A stretch of 20,786 bases of DNA, from the NCBI GenBank assembly GCA_034180005.1, contig JAXFPC010000059.1:1-20786 (forward strand). The letters are read 5' to 3'. The position numbers and the translations under genes are program-made. Positions 1-6,124 of this stretch are shown here, piece by piece (within the stretch, counting starts at the first letter, position 1; every line of letters begins with the position of its first letter). The DNA is from JAXFPC01 sp034180005. GTDB lineage: Bacteria; Bacillota; Negativicutes; Acidaminococcales; Acidaminococcaceae. Below the pieces are notes generated by a model that saw only the letters and a list, made by a program, of their open reading frames with translations, did not search any database and was not told where the DNA came from.

Positions 1-6
1 TTGATT

Positions 7-83
7 GGCCCGGTGGTTCAGTTGGTTAGAATGCCGCCCTGTCACGGCGGAGGTCGTGGGTTCGAGTCCCATCCGGGTCGCCA
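7..83 (+). tRNA. tRNA-Asp (anticodon GTC)
   Basis: A full cloverleaf can be folded. The 7-bp acceptor stem (7-13 with 73-79) has one G-U pair. The anticodon stem CCGCC/GGCGG carries anticodon GTC at 41-43, and a TTCGA T-loop is present. The discriminator base is G80 and CCA is encoded at 81-83. It is 77 nt long and the first gene of a five-tRNA cluster. Its promoter lies left of the window or is shared with an upstream gene. Confidence 0.97.
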
Positions 84-88
84 ATCTT

Positions 89-164
89 GCCTCGGTAGCT
101 CAGTTGGTAGAGCAAAGGACTGAAAATCCTTGTGTCCACAGTTCGATTCTGTGCTGAGGCACCA
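89..164 (+). tRNA. tRNA-Phe (anticodon GAA)
   Basis: The cloverleaf has acceptor GCCTCGG paired with CTGAGGC and anticodon stem AAGGA/TCCTT. The anticodon GAA is at 122-124, the T-loop is TTCGATT, the discriminator is A161, and CCA is encoded at 162-164. It is 76 nt long and starts 5 nt after tRNA-Asp, so both are probably cut from one precursor. Confidence 0.97.
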
Positions 165-169
165 TATCT

Positions 170-244
<75 letters not shown>

Positions 245-250
245 AATTAA

Positions 251-324
<74 letters not shown>

Positions 325-334
325 ATTTTTGTCT

Positions 335-423
335 GCCGCGGTGGCGGAACTGGCAGACGCATGGGACTTAAAATCCCACGGGTAGAGATACCCGTACCGG
401 TTCGATTCCGGTCCGCGGCACCA
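335..423 (+). tRNA. tRNA-Leu (anticodon TAA)
   Basis: The acceptor GCCGCGG pairs with CCGCGGC. The anticodon stem TGGGA/TCCCA holds the loop CTTAAAA with TAA at 369-371. A long variable arm (about 380-395), typical of class II tRNAs, explains the 89-nt length. The discriminator is A420 and CCA is encoded at 421-423. It is the last gene of the cluster, followed by a hairpin-containing trailer and a terminator. Confidence 0.97.
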
Positions 424-463
424 TACAATAAGTGACGTTCCGTTGCTAAAAAGAGCATGGTGG

Positions 464-495
464 TTTTAACTTTCTGCATTATCAGAAAGTTGAAA
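464..495 (+). other. Inverted repeat / hairpin in the tRNA trailer
   Basis: A perfect 9-bp inverted repeat, AACTTTCTG (468-476) and CAGAAAGTT (483-491), encloses the 6-nt loop CATTAT. In RNA it can extend outward by one G-U and three A-U pairs to 13 bp (464-495). No T-run follows, so it is not a usual terminator. It lies between tRNA-Leu and the intrinsic terminator at 517-544. It may be an RNA processing or stabilising element, or a DNA-level palindrome for a regulator. The sequence alone does not decide. Confidence 0.6.
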
Positions 496-516
496 AATTA
501 TACTGTAGAAAATTTT

Positions 517-544
517 GAGACCTGCAAACAGCAGGTCTTTTTTT
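517..544 (+). terminator. Intrinsic terminator of the tRNA cluster
   Basis: The stem GACCTGC (519-525) and GCAGGTC (531-537) has a 5-nt AAACA loop and is followed by seven T residues (538-544). It is a textbook intrinsic terminator, oriented to end the tRNA transcript. Confidence 0.92.
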
Positions 545-776
545 CGTTGAGTTTTTTGATGCTGACGTTTGGTGGGAAAAAACAAGATACCCCGAATAAT
601 GCAACCGAATGTAAAAAAAAGTCAGCCGAAAATGACGGCGTTGTTAAAATTATTCTTTCAGGTAAGAATAATTAATTTACATTTTACAGATAATGTGAAT
701 CACTTGCAGCTAAAGAGGCAATTATCAATGTACATAAAATTGTCGCGTTATTTTGAAGACAAGGCTCCTGAAATGC
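545..776. other. Gene-less AT-rich spacer
   Basis: This stretch lies between the tRNA terminator and the rpsT terminator. Its short open frames have no convincing ribosome binding site, no recognisable protein motif and no clear promoter. I see nothing in it that I can name. Confidence 0.6.
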
Positions 777-800
777 AAAAAACCTGTCCGAAGACAGGTT
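777..800 (-). terminator. Intrinsic terminator of rpsT
   Basis: Read on the minus strand, an 8-bp stem AACCTGTC/GACAGGTT is capped by a TTCG tetraloop closed by a C-G pair (the very stable cUUCGg type) and is followed by TTTT. It lies 32 nt past the rpsT stop codon. On the plus strand the T-run is missing, so it serves rpsT. Confidence 0.88.
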
Positions 801-832
801 AGTTTAATCAAATAAGCTGAACAAGAGAACCG

Positions 833-1096
833 TTAAGCCATAGCGTTAACTTTTTTTGCAAGTCTGGATTTTTTGCGAGCTGCAGCATTTTTGTGGATAA
901 TGCCTTTGCGAGCTGCTTTATCGATCAAACCGGAAGCAACTGCAAATTTTGCTTGAGCTTCTTCTTGAGTGCCGTTCTCTGTCAAAGCTGCAACATTGCG
1001 AGAAGCATTGCGAAGAGCAGTTTTAATCGGAGCATTTTTTGCACGGCGTTCTGCATCGGTTTTTACACTGCGAATAGAAGATTTGATGTTTGGCAA
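833..1096 (-). CDS. rpsT: 30S ribosomal protein S20
   Basis: The 87-residue basic protein matches S20 (bS20) over its length. It starts MPNIKSSIRSVKTDAERR, has a central lysine/alanine-rich helical region, and ends with a KNAAARKKSRLAKKVN-type tail. S20 binds 16S rRNA early in small-subunit assembly. The start is TTG (1094-1096), not ATG. A strong AGGAGGTG ribosome binding site at 1104-1111 sits 7 nt upstream, and the MPNIKS start fits the family. E. coli rpsT is known to use a UUG start linked to feedback control of its translation. The same control here is an inference. The gene is monocistronic, with its own promoter (1132-1160) and terminator (777-800), and is divergent from lepA. Confidence 0.97.
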   Translation of the reverse strand: MPNIKSSIRSVKTDAERRAKNAPIKTALRNASRNVAALTENGTQEEAQAKFAVASGLIDKAARKGIIHKNAAARKKSRLAKKVNAMA

Positions 1097-1131
1097 CGAA
1101 TTTCACCTCCTGAAATTACTTGTACTGGGAT

Positions 1132-1160
1132 ATTTTACCATATATAATCTCACGAAGCAA
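1132..1160 (-). promoter_or_regulatory. rpsT promoter (sigma-A type)
   Basis: On the minus strand, TTGCTT (1155-1160) and TAAAAT (1132-1137) are separated by exactly 17 nt, with a TGG extended -10 directly before the -10 box. It lies about 20 nt upstream of the rpsT ribosome binding site. Confidence 0.75.
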
Positions 1161-1209
1161 GACTTTGGAAAAATATTTTTGTAAATTGCCGGCAGACGTT
1201 TTCGTAATC

Positions 1210-1239
1210 TTGTCAGTAATCCTAACGGAATGATATAAT
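1210..1239 (+). promoter_or_regulatory. lepA promoter (sigma-A type)
   Basis: TTGTCA (1210-1215) and a perfect TATAAT (1234-1239) are separated by 18 nt, with an extended -10 (TGA before TATAAT). The expected start of transcription is near 1246, about 40 nt before the lepA ATG. The rpsT promoter is divergent and does not overlap it. Confidence 0.8.
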
Positions 1240-1285
1240 GAATAGCATTGTAGGTTAGATGACTTTATACAAAAAGGAGTTTAGG

Positions 1286-3082
1286 ATGGATCAACAAAGG
1301 ATTCGCAATTTTTCTATCATAGCACATATAGATCACGGTAAGTCTACGTTGGCAGACAGGCTTATAGAATATACCGGCACTTTGTCCAAACGCGAGATGG
1401 AAGCACAGATACTTGACTCTATGGATTTGGAGCGTGAAAGGGGTATAACGATCAAGGCTCAAGCTGTACGCAGTATATATAAGTCGCGCAGCGGTGATGA
1501 ATACATGCTTAATTTTATTGATACTCCGGGGCATGTAGACTTTACTTATGAAGTTTCACGCGCTCTTGCAGCGTGTGAAGGAGCGCTTTTAGTTATAGAT
1601 GCCACACAGGGCATTGAAGCTCAAACTTTGGCCAATGTTTATCTCGCCTTGGATAATGATTTGGAAATTATTCCGGTAATAAACAAGATAGATCTTCCCA
1701 GCGCCGATCCTGAAAGAGTGAAGAAAGAAATAGAAGATGTAATAGGTATAGATGCGTCAGACGCAGTTTTATGCAGCGCCAAGACCGGTCTGGGAATAGA
1801 GGATGTTTTGGAAGCGATTGTGGCAAGAGTGCCGGCTCCCAAAGGAGAGTCGGTAGCATCTCTGCAGGCGCTGGTGTTCGATTCAAAATTCGATCCGTAC
1901 AAAGGAGTTGTCTTATATGTGCGCATTATGGAAGGTGTTCTGCGCCGCGGAATGAAAATCAGGATGATGGCGACAGGCGCGGAGTTCGAGGTAACAGAGG
2001 TAGGATATTTTAAACCTGGTCTTGTAAATGTAGACGAACTGCATCCCGGTCAGGTAGGATTTTTTGCCGCTTCTATTAAAAATGTCAAAGACGCACGCGT
2101 GGGTGACACAGTAACCGGCGCGGAAGCTCCTGCTGCAAAAGCTCTTCCGGGATATCGCAAAGCTACCCCGATGGTGTATTGCGGTTTGTATCCCGTAGAG
2201 AATTCCGATTATGATAATCTGCGAGATGCTTTGGAAAAATTGCAGCTCAATGACGCTTCGCTTGTTTTTGAACCGGAAACATCGACTGCTTTAGGTTTCG
2301 GTTTTCGTTGCGGTTTTTTGGGATTGCTGCACATGGATGTAATTAAAGAACGTTTGGAACGCGAGTATGATTTAAGTTTAATAACAACAGCTCCCAACGT
2401 TATTTATCAGGTACACAGAACAAACGGCGATGTGGAGATGGTTGATAACCCTTCTCTGTTTCCTGATCCTACGCTGATAGATCATGTGGAAGAGCCTTTC
2501 GTCAACGCGACTATCATTGTGCCTAAAGATTATGTGGGCGCTGTGATGGAGCTAAGTCAAGAAAAAAGAGGCGAGTATGACAATATGACATACTTGGACG
2601 ATACCAGAGTTATGATTCATTACAGATTGCCATTAAGCGAAATAATTTACGACTATTTCGATCGGTTGAAGTCAGCGACTCGCGGCTATGCTTCTTTGGA
2701 TTACGAACTGTGCGGATACAAATTGTCTGAACTTGTCAAGTTGGATATCTTGTTGAACGGAGAAACGGTAGACGCTCTTTCGGCTATTGTACACAGATCT
2801 AATTCCACGATCAGAGGAAGACAATTGGTGGAGAAACTCAGAAGTCTTATTCCCAGGCAAATGTTTGAAATACCTGTTCAAGCTGCAATAGGCAATAAAA
2901 TTATCGCTCGAGAAAATGTTAAGGCAATGCGTAAAGATGTTTTGGCAAAATGTTACGGCGGCGATATCAGTCGGAAACGTAAATTGCTTGAGAAGCAAAA
3001 GGAAGGCAAAAAAAGAATGAAACAGGTTGGCAGTGTGGAACTGCCGCAAGAGGCATTCATGGCTGTGCTGAAAATGGATTGA
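1286..3082 (+). CDS. lepA: Elongation factor 4 (back-translocating GTPase LepA)
   Basis: The 598-residue translational GTPase is the usual length for EF4. The G domain shows AHIDHGKS (13-20), DTPGH (79-83) and NKID (133-136). Domain II, EF-G-like domains and the LepA-specific C-terminal domain follow, with the end KRMKQVGSVELPQEAF typical of LepA. EF4 acts on the ribosome, has been linked to stalled or mis-translocated ribosomes and to 30S biogenesis, and is usually non-essential. The ATG at 1286 was chosen because AAGGAG (1274-1279) lies 6 nt upstream. An in-frame ATG at 1259 would precede that site and add 9 non-conserved residues. It is first in a probable two-gene unit with hemW, the usual Bacillota order. 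Confidence 0.97.
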   Translation: MDQQRIRNFSIIAHIDHGKSTLADRLIEYTGTLSKREMEAQILDSMDLERERGITIKAQAVRSIYKSRSGDEYMLNFIDTPGHVDFTYEVSRALAACEGALLVIDATQGIEAQTLANVYLALDNDLEIIPVINKIDLPSADPERVKKEIEDVIGIDASDAVLCSAKTGLGIEDVLEAIVARVPAPKGESVASLQALVFDSKFDPYKGVVLYVRIMEGVLRRGMKIRMMATGAEFEVTEVGYFKPGLVNVDELHPGQVGFFAASIKNVKDARVGDTVTGAEAPAAKALPGYRKATPMVYCGLYPVENSDYDNLRDALEKLQLNDASLVFEPETSTALGFGFRCGFLGLLHMDVIKERLEREYDLSLITTAPNVIYQVHRTNGDVEMVDNPSLFPDPTLIDHVEEPFVNATIIVPKDYVGAVMELSQEKRGEYDNMTYLDDTRVMIHYRLPLSEIIYDYFDRLKSATRGYASLDYELCGYKLSELVKLDILLNGETVDALSAIVHRSNSTIRGRQLVEKLRSLIPRQMFEIPVQAAIGNKIIARENVKAMRKDVLAKCYGGDISRKRKLLEKQKEGKKRMKQVGSVELPQEAFMAVLKMD

Positions 3083-3083
3083 T

Positions 3084-3116
3084 AAAAGAGAGGGCTCCCG
3101 GGGGTCCTCTCTTTCT
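3084..3116 (+). terminator. Hairpin between lepA and hemW (weak terminator or attenuator)
   Basis: AAAGAGAGG (3085-3093) pairs with CCTCTCTTT (3106-3114), and the inner GCTC/GGGT pairing extends the stem to about 13 bp. Only a short, broken T-run follows (TTTCT). It starts two bases after the lepA stop and ends about 10 nt before the hemW ribosome binding site. No separate hemW promoter is obvious, so partial termination or RNA processing seems likelier than full termination. Confidence 0.55.
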
Positions 3117-3143
3117 GCACTTGTTAAGGAGAAAGGCATCGGA

Positions 3144-4319
3144 ATGAAAATGATTTCCTCATATGAAGAGAAGAGTACAGATATTCATGCAGTGTATCTG
3201 CATATACCGTTTTGCAAGCAAAAATGCCTTTACTGTGATTTTGCCTCACAAGCAGGATGCAGTGTCGCCGTAATGCAGGCGTACGCTGAAGCTGTAGTTC
3301 ATGAGATATATGCCGGAGCGGGGCAATTTAACAGCATTGCAGAGAACGCAACAATATATTTTGGCGGAGGAACACCGTCGGTAATGCCCCTGGAATTTTT
3401 GCAAAAAATTGTAACAGCGCTAAAAAGTTGCGGCTTTTGGAAAAGTCCGGCTGAAGCAACCATAGAGATTAATCCCGGAACAATTTCAAAAGAAGGTTTA
3501 CGAGATTTGCTAACCATGGGTTTTGATCGCGTAAGTTTCGGTGTGCAATCCTTGGATGACGTCGAATTGAAAAACATAGGGCGCATACATAACGGAACGG
3601 AGGCATTGGATGCTATAGCTTCAGCGCATGAAGCAGGATTTAAACGTATAAGCGCTGATTTGATGTATGGCTTACCGGGGCAGACTGTGTTGAGTTTGGC
3701 AGGGAATTTGTCACTCATGAGCAAAACTTCGGTGGAGCATATTTCAGTATACGGTCTTACCCTGGAAGAAGGTACGCCGTTGGCCAAACTGGTGGAGCGT
3801 GGGATAAGCAAACTGCCGGAGGAAGATGTTGAAAATGATATGTATGACTATGTGCAGAAGTACTTGAAAGAAAGTGGTTTTGCACGTTATGAAATCTCCA
3901 ATTATGCAAAAAGCGGAGGTCAGTCGCTTCACAATTCCGTCTATTGGAACTATCTTCCCTATTTAGGGTTTGGAGCTTCAGCGTGCAGTTTTTTCGGTAA
4001 TCGCAGAAGGACAGGCGTGCCGGATACGGACAGGTATATTGCTGCAGCCTGGGGAAAAAATTTTTTATATGAGGAAGAAAAAATTTCTGCGGACACTGCT
4101 GCATCGGAATACATGTTTATGGGGCTGCGTAAATGCGAAGGCATAGATATAGAAGAATGTTTTGAACGTTTTGGTGTGGATGTACGAACAAAATATGCCG
4201 CTGATATAGAAAATTTCATCGAGCAGGGGTTACTTGATTTTGCCGGTGACGGAAAAATTTTAAGGCTTACTGAAAAGGGAATGTCTTTGGGCAACACTGT
4301 TTTCAAACTGTTTGTATAA
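3144..4319 (+). CDS. hemW: Radical SAM heme chaperone HemW (coproporphyrinogen oxidase-like)
   Basis: The 391-residue radical SAM protein has the cluster motif CKQKCLYC (C24, C28, C31) followed by DF, then GGGTPS (74-79) as the SAM-binding segment, and the HemW-type stretches YEISNYAKSG and LGFGASACSF. The family carries a 4Fe-4S cluster. HemW is regarded as a heme-binding chaperone that delivers heme to target proteins. It is often mis-annotated as oxygen-independent coproporphyrinogen III oxidase (HemN). The shorter N-terminus before the cysteine motif and its place beside lepA and hrcA favour HemW. ATG at 3144 follows AAGGAG (3126-3131) at 12 nt, or AAAGG (3132-3136) at 7 nt. No terminator is clear downstream. 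The hrcA promoter follows 19 nt later. Confidence 0.93.
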   Translation: MKMISSYEEKSTDIHAVYLHIPFCKQKCLYCDFASQAGCSVAVMQAYAEAVVHEIYAGAGQFNSIAENATIYFGGGTPSVMPLEFLQKIVTALKSCGFWKSPAEATIEINPGTISKEGLRDLLTMGFDRVSFGVQSLDDVELKNIGRIHNGTEALDAIASAHEAGFKRISADLMYGLPGQTVLSLAGNLSLMSKTSVEHISVYGLTLEEGTPLAKLVERGISKLPEEDVENDMYDYVQKYLKESGFARYEISNYAKSGGQSLHNSVYWNYLPYLGFGASACSFFGNRRRTGVPDTDRYIAAAWGKNFLYEEEKISADTAASEYMFMGLRKCEGIDIEECFERFGVDVRTKYAADIENFIEQGLLDFAGDGKILRLTEKGMSLGNTVFKLFV

Positions 4320-4338
4320 AAATTTTACAATTTATTTG

Positions 4339-4367
4339 TTGACAACAAAAGCTGTTGGTGGTATTAT
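4339..4367 (+). promoter_or_regulatory. hrcA operon promoter (sigma-A type)
   Basis: A perfect TTGACA (4339-4344), a 17-nt spacer and TATTAT (4362-4367) form a strong vegetative promoter. The predicted transcription start near 4374 puts the CIRCE operator just inside the transcript, the classical arrangement for HrcA repression. Confidence 0.9.
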
Positions 4368-4379
4368 TTATCCAAGATG

Positions 4380-4406
4380 TTAGCACTCTTTCACTAAGAG
4401 TGCTAA
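4380..4406 (+). promoter_or_regulatory. CIRCE operator (HrcA binding site)
   Basis: TTAGCACTC (4380-4388), a 9-nt spacer and GAGTGCTAA (4398-4406) match the CIRCE consensus TTAGCACTC-N9-GAGTGCTAA at every position. It lies between the promoter and the hrcA ribosome binding site, so HrcA would repress the whole hrcA-grpE-dnaK-dnaJ unit, released on heat or GroEL titration. Confidence 0.98.
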
Positions 4407-4427
4407 CAGATAAAATGAGGTGGGAAT

Positions 4428-5462
4428 ATGTTGAACGAAAGAAAGAAAAAAATTCTCCAACTCATAATTGAGGATTACATATCGACGGCTGAACCTGTAG
4501 GGTCCAGAACAATTGCCAGAAAATATGACCTTGGCTTGAGTCCCGCCACCATTCGTAATGAAATGAGCGATTTGGAACTGTTGGGTTATTTGGAGCAGCC
4601 GCACACTTCGGCAGGTCGCATTCCTTCTTCGCAAGCTTACAGATTTTATGTTGATTCTATGATCGAACCAGGCCATCTGACGGATAATGATCGTGCGCTG
4701 ATCAATGGTTGGTACAACGAAAGGCGTCGCAGCATTGACGAAATATTTCAGTCTACGGCCAAAATTTTGTCACGGATGACGCAGAATGTCTCCATGGTTT
4801 TAGCGAATAGGGAAACCGGCGCCTCTTTCAGGTATGTACGCTTTTTACCGCTGGATGATAATCACGCTATTTTGTGCGTTGTTACGGATGAAGGCAGCGT
4901 TGACAACTGCGTAGTGGAGATTCCGTTGGGAATGCGTCCGGAGGAAATGGATTATATTGCCGGCAAAATCAGCAGGATGTTGGAAGGTGCAAAGCTGACA
5001 GAGATAAGCGACCAGCTGTTGGAACTTGTTCATGCCGAAGTCGCTCAGGATGAGGTTTTGTTTGCTTCGCTGGTTCAATCTTTACGCAAGCTGAAGCATC
5101 GCAATGAGCAGCAGAAGGTATTTCTCGGAGGCACTAAGCAGTTGCTCAATCAACCCGAATTTAGAGATGTTGAAAGAGTGAAGAGTCTGCTTGGCATTTT
5201 AGAAGAGGAGCGAGTCGTCAGAGATCTTTTGCAGGCGGAAGGTTCAAGCGGTCTGAAGATAACTATCGGTACGGAGAATAAGTTTACCGGTATTCAAGAT
5301 TGCAGCATGGTTCAGGCTACATACAGACTCAACGGCAAGATAGTTGGCACCATGGCTGTGTTGGGCCCGACAAGAATGGAGTACGGCAAGGTAATATCTG
5401 TCATGGATTATCTGCATAAGTATTTGAAAACTATATTTGAAAACGGTAACGGTCGAATTTAA
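4428..5462 (+). CDS. hrcA: Heat-inducible transcription repressor HrcA
   Basis: The 344-residue protein has the standard HrcA length. The N-terminal winged helix (about 1-75) carries the signatures EPVGSRTIA, LSPATIRNEMSDLE and PHTSAGRIPS, and the C-terminal part is a GAF-like dimerisation domain. HrcA binds CIRCE and represses class I heat-shock genes. In studied Bacillota its activity depends on GroEL. ATG at 4428 is 5 nt after GAGGTG (4417-4422). A perfect CIRCE lies 21 nt upstream, so the gene is autoregulated. grpE follows after 37 nt. Confidence 0.97.
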   Translation: MLNERKKKILQLIIEDYISTAEPVGSRTIARKYDLGLSPATIRNEMSDLELLGYLEQPHTSAGRIPSSQAYRFYVDSMIEPGHLTDNDRALINGWYNERRRSIDEIFQSTAKILSRMTQNVSMVLANRETGASFRYVRFLPLDDNHAILCVVTDEGSVDNCVVEIPLGMRPEEMDYIAGKISRMLEGAKLTEISDQLLELVHAEVAQDEVLFASLVQSLRKLKHRNEQQKVFLGGTKQLLNQPEFRDVERVKSLLGILEEERVVRDLLQAEGSSGLKITIGTENKFTGIQDCSMVQATYRLNGKIVGTMAVLGPTRMEYGKVISVMDYLHKYLKTIFENGNGRI

Positions 5463-5499
5463 AATAGTTCAATAAACAAAAAACAAAGGAGGAAGGAAT

Positions 5500-6060
5500 G
5501 TGCAGGAAGAATTAAAAAATGTTTCTGAAGGTGTTGAAAATCAACAGGAAGAAGCAACCGGGATAAACGAAACCGAGGCCGATAACGAAGTCAAGGTTGG
5601 TGATAGTGAAGCGCTGGCAGTCGCCGAAGAAAAAATTACAGAGCTCAATAACAAAATTTTGAGATTGCAGGCTGATTTTGATAATTTTCGGAGGCGTACT
5701 GCTCAAGATAAACAGCAATTATCAGGATTCATCACTGCGGGTGTCGTGGAGAAATTTTTACGAGTGCTTGATAATTTTGAACGAGCCGAGGCAAGTGCAG
5801 AAAAAACAGCCGATTTGGAGAGCATGCTGACAGGGATGAAACAGATTCGTCGTCAGTTTGATGTTGTTTTTAAGGAACTCGGTGTAGAAGAAATCGCTGC
5901 AGAAGGGCAGAAGTTTGATCCCAACATGCATGAAGCCGTTATGCAGTCTCAAGATGCGTCTAAGGAAGACGATACGGTGGCTTTGGTTTTGGAAAAGGGA
6001 TACAGATTGTCGGACAGAGTCATTCGCCACAGTAAAGTCAGTGTAGTGGTAAATAAATAG
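5500..6060 (+). CDS. grpE: Nucleotide exchange factor GrpE
   Basis: The 186-residue cochaperone releases ADP from DnaK. It has an acidic, disordered N-terminus (about 1-40), a long coiled coil (about 41-100) with NFRRR (62-66) and DNFERA (91-96), and a C-terminal beta domain with FDPNMHEAV (139-147) and a GYRLSDRVIRHSKVSV end. The start is GTG at 5500, 7 nt after AAAGGAGG (5485-5492). An ATG at 5498 overlaps it out of frame and opens only a five-codon frame (MCRKN, stop at 5513-5515), so GTG is the only productive start. It follows hrcA by 37 nt and precedes dnaK by 64 nt. A small 7-bp hairpin (6063-6080) lies in the latter gap. Confidence 0.97.
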   Translation: MQEELKNVSEGVENQQEEATGINETEADNEVKVGDSEALAVAEEKITELNNKILRLQADFDNFRRRTAQDKQQLSGFITAGVVEKFLRVLDNFERAEASAEKTADLESMLTGMKQIRRQFDVVFKELGVEEIAAEGQKFDPNMHEAVMQSQDASKEDDTVALVLEKGYRLSDRVIRHSKVSVVVNK

Positions 6061-6124
6061 AATTTACGGTTTTCCGTAGAGATAAATAAAAATGTCTTTT
6101 GTTTAATTAAGGAGGAAATAAATC

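Noticed and set aside
457..802. Two overlapping short frames (72 and 77 residues) in the tRNA-rpsT gap
   Set aside because: There is no convincing ribosome binding site or promoter, no recognisable motif, and they cross both terminator hairpins.
3144..4319. Oxygen-independent coproporphyrinogen III oxidase (HemN)
   Set aside because: The cysteine motif sits very near the N-terminus and the neighbourhood lepA/hrcA is that of HemW. No other heme synthesis gene is near.
6063..6080. Small hairpin between grpE and dnaK as a terminator or promoter element
   Set aside because: The stem is only about 7 bp including a G-U pair, with no T-run and no clear promoter around it. It is mentioned with grpE but not called as a feature.
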